From Parietichytrium sp. I65-24A (lineage: Eukaryota; Sar; Bigyra; Thraustochytrida; Thraustochytriidae), in contig BLSF01000013.1 of the NCBI GenBank assembly GCA_012862575.1, forward strand, positions 434,001 through 498,000: a stretch of 64,000 nucleotides of DNA. Direction: 5' to 3'. This document shows positions 60,101 through 64,000 of this stretch, one piece after another. Below the pieces are notes generated by a model, which did no database searches, was not told where the DNA came from, and saw only the letters and a program-made list of their open reading frames with translations. The stretch's first letter is position 1. Each line of letters begins with the position of its first letter. Made by a program: the position numbers and the translations under genes.

Positions 60101-63100
60101 TTAGCGAAGGCGATCAATTCGCAACTTGTTGCGAATGCCGGAAAGGCGTGCATCTGTGCAATTCGTGTACCTCGAAGCTCCAGTCTGGAGACGAAGCCGA
60201 GAATTTTGAGATTCAGGCGAAGCTCGCTCTCAAGCACGACTCTCAGCATCACATGTTGTTTAACGCTTGTTGCGACGAGAGCTTAGACGCCTGCGCGCGA
60301 TTAGACATGGAGAGCATTCATTCCAGAGTCAAAGTCTGCGTTGAGAGCATCACACTCACCAAAACCTCAAAACGCGGTCTGGGAATCACGTGGCAGATAC
60401 CCGAAGCGGAAGAGCAGTTTTGTACAGGGTTCTACATTCGTGTATTGTCCGCAAGCTCGGGGGAGGTTGTGCAGTGCGAGTGGCTTTCAGACGGCGAGCG
60501 CAGAGCCTGGGAGGTGCAAGATGATCTGTCCCCAAACATCATGTACAACGTTCAGGTCTTTCCTGCGATAGGGGCGAAGCTTTTGCGAAGCTCACCTGGA
60601 CTGATTAAAGCCAGGACACTTGAGGACGTCCCTTTCACCTTTGATAGCTGCAGGTGTGGCCCAAACATTTCATTATCTGAGAAGTGCATGACAGCGTCAT
60701 TCTCAGCTTTGGAGAGCTGGAGCACAGTTTTAGCAAGCGAAGGATTTGTGAAAGGGAAGCACAGCTGGGAGCTTCGAATTGAGGAGTCCGACTCGTGCTA
60801 CATGTTTATCGGGGTGGCCACCAGGCGAGCATGTTTGACAACGTTCCTCGGAGGCGACGAACACGGGTGGGGATTTATCGGAGACAGAGCTCTGTACCAC
60901 AAGAGGAACCGCGTGAACGTGTACGGAGATCGGTTCGGCCAAGGCGATGTGGTGGGCGTGACGCTCGACATGGACGCTGGCACATTGTCTTTCTCGAAGA
61001 ACGGCAAAGATCTTGGTGTGGCGTTCGAAGGCCTCGCCGGGAAGTTGTACCCCGCATGTGCATTTTATAGTGGTACGCAAAAGCTAACTCTTGTGCGCCA
61101 ACCAGCAACTGCAGACACGGCAAGTGTTGAGAAGTATAGGTCAATTGGCGGCCCTGAAACGGTCCAGGTGCGCGAATTACTGGATTCCTTCTCGTGTATC
61201 GAGAGGTATGTCACCCACGGAGAGCTCGACCCCAAGCTAATGGAGAAGGCGTATCAGGTGCATCAGCTATGGTTAAGAAAGGAGTTGCGACGTGTGCGTA
61301 CCAAGGCAGGAACTTTAGTCGACGTTCGCGTCGCAAATCCTGCATTGAAGAAGAAGGTTCGAACGAAATTTGGGGTCGGAACGATCGTCGGGCAAGAGAT
61401 TGCAAAGCCAAACTTTATATGGATAAACTACGACGGCCTTGATGGCGCGTGGTTCATCGAGGGCGAAGACGAAATTCTCGAGGTAATAAAGGAGGAGAAA
61501 GACACCGAGTTCCGCTTGCTCACCGAGGGAGGGATCAAGGAAAGAGAATGCGCTGATATGAGCGAATTCACGTCTCTGTCAAATGCTCGGGACTGGTGTA
61601 AAGCGCTTGATGAGGCAATCGCATTCGAAATCGGAGCGCTCTGCGAGAGAAAAGGCTTTGATCCTTTTAATATCTCTGTCCAGGCATTTGAGGAGGAAGT
61701 CTTGCCTGCTGCGGGATTGCGTGCGAGAAACAAAAAATCTTGTTCAGCTAATGCCCTTGACCTCCTTCATGAAAGCAAGCTTGCAGGAGTCCGCTTTGCA
61801 ATTCTCAAGGTTCTCAACGACCATTTGCTGCGTGTCGTCCCTTGTGTCGGAATTTCGTTTGGCTTTGCGCCTCGCCAATTTTCCAGCAAGACCGTTTTGG
61901 TCAAACACAACCACAACCGTCTTGCCCCAACGCGGTCGTTTTCCGAGTTTGGCGGTCTTGCCAACATGGCACAAAAGGTTCGCGAGCTCAGAGGGTGCAT
62001 ATTCTCTTCTTACAAGAAATTTGTACTTCGAGCCTTGCTAGACACATCGTCGACCGTCCCGAAGCGCGCAGAAGACGACTACGACTACCCAGAAGACTTG
62101 CCGCAACTTTTGTTGAACAGGCCAAAAGCCGCGTTCTCTAGGACGCTACCTGACTCGGAATCACGGTTGAGCTTTTCGCTCGTGGGTCAGGCGTTTGATG
62201 CCTTGCACTTCTTGAGCCCTCACATACTGCGCATCATCTACAGTCATCCGATGGACGAGGGGCAGTCTAGAAGCTTCCGGGTCCGGTTTGAAGGTGAAGG
62301 GGCGGAGGACTATGGTGGGCCGTACCGCGAGGTCTTCACGCAATGGTCGTCAGAGCTGACGTCCACAACGACTTCCGCGGATGGCGCGGCGGAGGATATT
62401 GCCACGGCCGACTTTATGGATAGCAACGTTCCGTCACAAGACGCCAACGAGGAGGAGGAGCATGCCGGAGACGCAACCAATCTCAAGTGTGTCCTTCCTC
62501 TGTTGCACCCATGTCCAAACCGCTTACACGGAGTTGGCGCAAACCGAGACAAATTTGTGTTGCGCCCGGGATCCTTTGTGTCTGGAGGTAGTGGTGCGCA
62601 CCTCCTTCTGGAGATGTACAGCTTCCTCGGTCAACTCGCAGGCATGGCGATGCGCACCAAAGTAAACCTCAACGTTAACTTGGCCGGCCTGATATGGAAG
62701 GTTTTGGTGGGCGAGGCTGTCGACCTGGACGATCTACGGGACATTGATCATAGTACAGTTGCGCTCATTGACACGTTCCTGAACAAGAATGCTGGAGTCG
62801 AAGTTCTAGAGGCAATGTGCGAGGAGCTCCGGTGGACAACCACTCTCAGTGACGGCACGCAAGTCAGCCTACTTCCAGGCGGAAGCAAGGAGGCAGTCTC
62901 CCTTGAGCAGTGCGAAGAATACGCAAACGTTTTGGTCCACACGAGATTGCGTGAAAGCGAGTCGGCTATAGCAGCGCTTCGTGATGGGTTGTGCAGCGTT
63001 ATTCCTGCGCCTGTTCTTGCTTTGCTCACGCCTGACGAGCTGGAGCGAACTATTTGTGGCTCACCATTCATTGACATTGACCTACTTCGTGCATGTACGG

Positions 63101-63546
63101 ACTATGACGAAGATCTTAAGGATGACGATCCACACGTGGAGGTATTTTGGAAGGTTCTACACTCGTTCAGTCAGGATCAGCGCCAAAGATTTCTCCGCTT
63201 CGTTTGGGCTCGGTCTCGCCTCCCACCCACAAAAGAAGAATTCCCTCAAAAGTTCAAACTCCAAGCTCCTGCTGGAGAAGCCGCGCGAGAGCAGCCCGAC
63301 AGCTTCTTGCCAAAGTCGCACACCTGCTTTTTCGCGCTATCTCTGCCGAAGTACTCGTCCGAACAGATCTGCAGAGAGAAGCTGCTCTATGCAGTGAACC
63401 ACTGTCTCGAGATGGACGCAGACTTCAGACTCACGGAAGCAGAGCAGACTGGCTGGGACTCACTACCAACTGCCGCAAACGCCGCTCCGGCTCCAGGAGG
63501 TGGCCAGTCGCAGGCGCGCCTTTCTATCAACACAAATGCGAACTAG
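48190..63546 (+). CDS. Giant HERC-like HECT E3 ubiquitin ligase (RCC1, LamG-like, UBA, ZZ, SPRY, HECT)
   Basis: 5118 residues in one 15.4-kb exon. In order: MGNASS N-myristoylation-type start; Arg-rich run (about 203-213); poly-Asn (about 655); seven RCC1 repeats forming a full propeller (about 735-1118; GRNDYGQLG-type motifs); helical scaffold; LamG/concanavalin-like domain (about 2463-2647); very acidic stretch (about 3211-3374); UBA (about 3405-3447, 'LVSMGFPEEWC'); ZZ-like zinc finger (about 3943-4023, CSGC...CCEC); FN3-like (about 4044-4143); SPRY (about 4143-4303, 'GVTLDMDAGTLSFSKNG'); a small barrel-like segment (about 4373-4433); HECT (about 4657-5090). The catalytic Cys is C5046 in 'LPKSHTCFFALSLPKYS'. 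An acidic insert of about 40 residues interrupts the early HECT N-lobe, and about 35 residues follow the usual HECT end. It transfers ubiquitin through this Cys; substrates are unknown. Confidence 0.93.
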   Translation: MGNASSANANSGSGENGGFIPEEPTWTLPSSQLDQRWLRAAMDEMFDRDFMRKSFHGPDMAMNEPNVKSSSEHAPDGEPNPENADNSVEDEAEALADAVACLAYPYDSTARRMTVSRLTEGLTRQCREEDPFTTTVAQRIHFLRCMHAAMIRAWPRQSKLGADDQGDEESSRNALINRVLTQVQRSHAEEEEEDEQSGTQSSEDRRRRRRRRRTNRSAKTFANRNKTAALPSDNRKDIIEAEKQLSHTVRMGLNIFFTLLDCMHIDEACTPQQYAELMREMVPVVTTLTPAGFLPSSSENVASDSDKAPSMSTQPLAGFVDQDPANDVMNEICDFLYRSSMGRKYNTSSSYSSADEDLFAYNGAYAKPAKVLRPVSASSSKNDGQTPQQLIPSNSMAGPNAVKGHYKLLPVTSRERTQALEALFTLACSRARLVDFLLCVKVLLEDLGAEVNGLANGYNDDPNSIVWKAENQLGLDGNQHQLQNKVDLTSPSNDSAFSPSTSPTYHADAGERSPDVDAYNRMDKRGWRQMDEITGVSAIGGGFVVPRLDSFKESSDQSSNGVNGSSGASHSSISGPSDGSNPGVSVEYAHSSASGALVSRKKGAKASVNNNFDDDAVATASQPIAGEPLNHQMRKNQSSGGKGGANPRGASGNNNNNNNNEETRSPRELRIRQQELETISTKTKAATIMKTHAFETAHQERLHDLYLFERVTSLSKIECADIYSAQIIGSQEEDVEVWSFGQNSYGELAHGDTITRKQPKKAPVLDGKDVLQVAAGNEHTIVLTKSRRVYAVGYNDNGQCGQGNTGRVAHLSNIEALNDKDIVQVHAYNGCEHTLCVSAKGELYSFGYNYRGQLGQGNNTSLSTPQLVPGFGTPGLKVKLVSCSYYHTVVATEAGALFTFGRNDFGQLGLGDTVDRKEPTRVENMSTVGTDQILSVACGQYHTVAGLSTGAVYACGKNDYGQLGLKLPEAHRRMTLVRFFGGKAVGRESDSNIKELRCGYYHTIALAASGKLWAFGRNDYGQLGIGNATQKVFSPREVEDLDGKTIKVTKIAAGCYHTIAVDNNDILYVFGRNNHGQLGCGESAERHSPWPVKSLCGTRIAGIAAGFYHTIVLTGGQDDEGEPNDDEDALKLFSLGSQMPSDHPESLAMRSAVLLEKEEILARSSSAALTPMQVAFMTLLCLDRLSAFHHSRQEKAHKLQGRNYPPLAPYVHKSSENDARTGSSGDKSTSAALPPAQVPYVIDSDPRSLAVLVYLTRMCCSHLIRLRRKSEDRDGAGVRIGASTATHDDPNIWSYLVLAALRLLQNCLAQLLWSGQGPALQKAMSLANQSEDKRLAPMVRALDEVHRLSLDLIEDPPPLISRAAVEHAQELASKIFMTGLELFYPTQELQVQLLASLMAESDDNDELTSPKNSGMVSDEEKKEDDEFDDPRTKNDSHVRFSPRSPLLKFHSITPAASLTGISKGGLRRFLLEPLLRRLADDELVSAMVPYHSNTQQANSSSSQKASVPLLLLGSSGSRTSLFGRGASDDGRASAALLSSLLSSLVRQIATLATRRVGLHAADLRKLKSPHNPGQGRKQSGFLSLLLSLQKHVLSWAANSSHPSEECSDGDSISNSLDHLLEKLGSTEEENGGATSTAGSPRSEGSPPAAGSSAENHRDTDETDRLNDSAQMNQECETLYDGFAWKRSTNGSTASFSWECLLRYAELVLRKSTEEVLQVAADIEALQKEQVNGDYAQQLVDALGQTSVISGVVPSLVMGLSLFVHRTYFATRLLPRVLETLAAVDKLCTMLPSILAADEKYRRASDKYGATKSSISIKPGDIEADEKREHANKKRVEEAISSSNLPWLLQVEKALASLGGRLSSTLVLGRVEGEESLEKSRPHEDVVIRESYFMWRDSDLFAGGFDPSFVDVSNATDHLSFSQMQKEQMGSVFAANTAAARLEGDGTAQEEVSLGKGNIFAKAEQDNMLRAICAGTSEVKELVDTIRKLYVKGNFSYNMALVQGRGNGGLDAAAMELVERSIFAGLVKHGDVLAELMLFAQNLSKGCNLTTIPIRVRECWKAAADVRIHLVRLRAQFMASNSEDSDVFRNVCRGYIRRAQFLLMFNSAERPHHKPSSAPPLRRWRRVKLYLWTAIRWKVAVAEGKRLVSTFGNSKMTNLFTRFVKCPADVSLSDPNAPPLSPTKKPSSPSKRRKQVLQQQYFDIGVLFTIVLNNCRRSFLRSCGLHAFRHLMNTPLLASPRADILRYLAPALRSASETDPGRAAKPEDAESHGKGGKAAASQHDAQKKGGHYASTLGASGQDILSFVHNSFAALYENLAYSLKDALEEGNNASAQERLLLIDAWAMTIGSVDLALLSRTGLLQVLQQALRIESKVAPSGDPGAKNYEIARNQQINKAAWQLFRLLVAQVGEGEEVEQIRSLLQVLHAEMAFALEKMLPVFKGEQTNKSKSSSEDRRDSSKHIKELVEDPVRLSTVGGIVVHGSELEQIGAHADFSVTMWVYLERQSTGSDRVLFVRGEGEECLPVVTIRDEDGRVEAWTVAGGVVSERLVTKEAVQPNVWTHVAVACEGGKLRVFLQGALEAQQFQAQPELIRSVDPGTASEELQLFLGRMGSTVGQTRTMGALEGYVAQVKYHARALSPIHVHIIFDQGPPKHVKIQDKHCFQLIVVQQTLTENRIGRKLLAGEHWLKLYAKLFKYGTPRVQQAILRIWRVLFPTVNPDSIAQYILPILINHEGEKVIGTGKDVVDYFLAQIGVGVWASSEKRKATSPRSGVVGDAEDAQEAKQQGSEVLPAAHESRLTQKKGFQGLSCDTSAAAPQTVRTASPLLSRKRRDVQVHTSVDGSEQSAHHSFALSSELTMLLRLLAGCPLWQPVLSECMTESLTDMSDHLFSPRHAKPANLIAGNEDMHALRSIGTLAVLGGHTESLRVGGRVAMTHADITATVVAFESSQSVAKTGSALVVMTPAGSAQKSEDQVEGKGASDETDQQEGSGENSDSATPKRSMRAVRMNADELVPIPEFRSPFPSLSPKKRRKMPFSQNSEDMSRPSTGKTDDAEAESKDDNIEVLSPDTEPRLENSFFRLLKSLFVQPMDHLMDVSSKKVLLAQCRARTLKVLHEMLQTQDCNFEQLFETLDGAEQKNVATALLQLSTQAIQSEKFVTLDGMEIRAMELRKRLHQIGVDMSSPFRNQNKSKSKSSAAKVAGVEQKEDGHGFTYSDDEDEEEELAVSPGLPREFSGLDAIDTLSDDDDAVNLMNGDDDDDGDEDGDEYEELGRAHGRYVIPIDGSDILDKEVEEDEDEGDMGEDGDDDDDDDDEVDEDEEEGVVHAIGSGTLNDDSTGGDFEHKDSSADADGDEEDEEEEYDEEEDEEEETKLDFGMSQGVEGAGTEAGSAPSAHRSTTRASGGPPSALVQELVSMGFPEEWCIIALRIQGFDLIAASAWIVDNLDMLGSTPLQDLMGATEAVYRGSTEGAGAMSGSLADSGDEGGHPVMDEQKQQLEAEQRRKRMAQKKRRKRLAKAKASMRNIKEPFNQLEEEFGSAAFSENMFRTDSTPSYGYGYQCGALGLYNGLHAEGTQNEAARDAFRADIAGLDFEELEELCAEMENQLSILHARSCMLVLLQRWREWPITGESNFNLLQGQCETLEHFLRLVLFRGPQILPSYEVSMLASGRPLVECNLPGLQSVEPPKEDSIADLMERFPNVGDGTNDLLPTPAGSNGGKAVGQNSSKSNDKASASAGAAGSVMNLLVNAVQPALEQMVRRGGIGSSLGDQLLERALCDLERAAVSEECVDKEWGVRDLFMTDTLSLSRPNVEFDGWLLGLLHKESTNSLYAIATFRRISQILSSPNMPLKCVALQLINGIIRNWLVSGRMNSEAERLAIRRLPYHRLLAILEKRIVYERRCGRVFLSKYTSNCFELVSLLNMTSTSALALPGSSSSQNVGGDMHSSVVHKCSGELDVLDANDAQCSGCESSISEGDQFATCCECRKGVHLCNSCTSKLQSGDEAENFEIQAKLALKHDSQHHMLFNACCDESLDACARLDMESIHSRVKVCVESITLTKTSKRGLGITWQIPEAEEQFCTGFYIRVLSASSGEVVQCEWLSDGERRAWEVQDDLSPNIMYNVQVFPAIGAKLLRSSPGLIKARTLEDVPFTFDSCRCGPNISLSEKCMTASFSALESWSTVLASEGFVKGKHSWELRIEESDSCYMFIGVATRRACLTTFLGGDEHGWGFIGDRALYHKRNRVNVYGDRFGQGDVVGVTLDMDAGTLSFSKNGKDLGVAFEGLAGKLYPACAFYSGTQKLTLVRQPATADTASVEKYRSIGGPETVQVRELLDSFSCIERYVTHGELDPKLMEKAYQVHQLWLRKELRRVRTKAGTLVDVRVANPALKKKVRTKFGVGTIVGQEIAKPNFIWINYDGLDGAWFIEGEDEILEVIKEEKDTEFRLLTEGGIKERECADMSEFTSLSNARDWCKALDEAIAFEIGALCERKGFDPFNISVQAFEEEVLPAAGLRARNKKSCSANALDLLHESKLAGVRFAILKVLNDHLLRVVPCVGISFGFAPRQFSSKTVLVKHNHNRLAPTRSFSEFGGLANMAQKVRELRGCIFSSYKKFVLRALLDTSSTVPKRAEDDYDYPEDLPQLLLNRPKAAFSRTLPDSESRLSFSLVGQAFDALHFLSPHILRIIYSHPMDEGQSRSFRVRFEGEGAEDYGGPYREVFTQWSSELTSTTTSADGAAEDIATADFMDSNVPSQDANEEEEHAGDATNLKCVLPLLHPCPNRLHGVGANRDKFVLRPGSFVSGGSGAHLLLEMYSFLGQLAGMAMRTKVNLNVNLAGLIWKVLVGEAVDLDDLRDIDHSTVALIDTFLNKNAGVEVLEAMCEELRWTTTLSDGTQVSLLPGGSKEAVSLEQCEEYANVLVHTRLRESESAIAALRDGLCSVIPAPVLALLTPDELERTICGSPFIDIDLLRACTDYDEDLKDDDPHVEVFWKVLHSFSQDQRQRFLRFVWARSRLPPTKEEFPQKFKLQAPAGEAAREQPDSFLPKSHTCFFALSLPKYSSEQICREKLLYAVNHCLEMDADFRLTEAEQTGWDSLPTAANAAPAPGGGQSQARLSINTNAN

Positions 63547-64000
63547 TTTACACCATAACACACAAAATGAAATAATTGTCACCTTTACAGAATCACGGAA
63601 CGCAGCCATCGCCTGCATTCGCGGAAGTGAAGATCGTGCCCGCTCTCTCCTTCTCATTCTCTTCGCCCTCACTTCCTCCGCATCCCGCTCATCTCTTGCG
63701 CCATCGTGATAGCTATGGCCCGTTTCCGTTTTCTAAAATTCTTCTTCAATTCTTTCTTTTTTGAGCATATACAATATTGGCAAAGGACGTGGCAAAGGCC
63801 AACAAAAAGCGCGTTCTCCACCTCTGACTTGCTGCATTGATAACCTCTCGCCGCCCTGCGTCCGCTGACGCGTTCTCTTGTGCTGGCTCGCATGATCATC
63901 CCCCGACTGACGTGCGGTACATGCATGTAGTACACTATTAAACTATTAGGTACACTAATACTGACCGGAGTGTAAGTATTGACGTAAGAGTGTAAGAGCT
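63547..64000. other. 3' flank of the HECT gene, end of window
   Basis: About 450 bp. No gene recognised. Contains an ATGATCAT site (63892-63899) and AT-rich TACACTA/AGTGTAAG repetitions in the last 80 bp. Confidence 0.6.

Noticed and set aside
1-64000. Transposons, retroelements, virus-like elements, CRISPR arrays
   Set aside because: No reverse transcriptase, integrase, transposase or capsid-like motif, no long terminal or regularly spaced repeats were seen in either strand.

Overview
This window is nuclear DNA of a eukaryotic microbe. It holds 19 supportable protein-coding genes, most of them single uninterrupted reading frames of 0.5 to 15 kb. Only three genes need spliceosomal introns (GT...AG, often GTAAGT, with CTAAC-like branch points). 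The protein set includes a 7TM-RGS protein, a class C 7TM receptor with a bacterial-type betaine-binding ectodomain, a Dictyostelium cAMP-receptor-like GPCR, a torsin/Clp-like AAA protein, a YeeE/YedE transporter, and secreted proteins with an 'EVQ-I-T-AD' type domain familiar from stramenopiles. Together these suggest a stramenopile, most likely a labyrinthulomycete (thraustochytrid). That assignment is inference from domain content and gene style; no marker gene proves it.

Layout. 1-1200 (+): 3' part of an intron-rich LRR gene, one repeat per 84-nt exon. 3285-5666 (+): betaine-binding/class C 7TM receptor. 5885-9553 (-): importin-5/Kap121-like karyopherin. 11547-14069 (+): secretory-pathway AAA+ membrane protein. 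14364-14822 (-): DUF302 protein. 16590-17720 (+): YeeE/YedE transporter. 18197-19624 (-): 7TM-RGS protein. 21380-22708 (+): purple acid phosphatase. 24503-25486 (+, two exons): PH-domain protein. 26064-27620 (+): unrecognised basic protein. 28057-33114 (+): secreted FN3/glycine-rich/kelch protein. 33348-33962 (-): GID8-like CTLH subunit. 35124-35732 (+): probable DUF3228 protein. 35840-37492 (-): phospholipase B-like hydrolase. 38489-40297 (-): BCS1-like AAA ATPase. 41559-42269 and 42446-44086 (-): tandem EXD-type 3'-5' exonuclease genes. 44973-46581 (+, three exons): CAR-like GPCR. 48190-63546 (+): 5118-residue RCC1/HECT ubiquitin ligase.

The genes are not an operon. Functional themes recur: G-protein signalling (three different 7TM proteins, one carrying its own RGS domain), ubiquitin ligation (giant HECT ligase and a CTLH-complex subunit), AAA+ machines (two), nuclear import, and nucleic-acid exonucleases. 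Neighbours are mostly divergent or convergent, with 0.1-0.3 kb between convergent 3' ends and 0.9-2 kb between divergent starts.

Intergenic DNA is rich in microsatellites. In about half the genes the sequence just upstream of the start is purine-rich (GA-type) on the coding strand. Two intergenic stretches, near 23.7-24.05 kb and 40.58-40.8 kb, resemble the reverse complement of the 3' end of an organellar-type large-subunit rRNA and look like nuclear insertions of mitochondrial DNA. No tRNA gene, CRISPR array or coding transposon was recognised.
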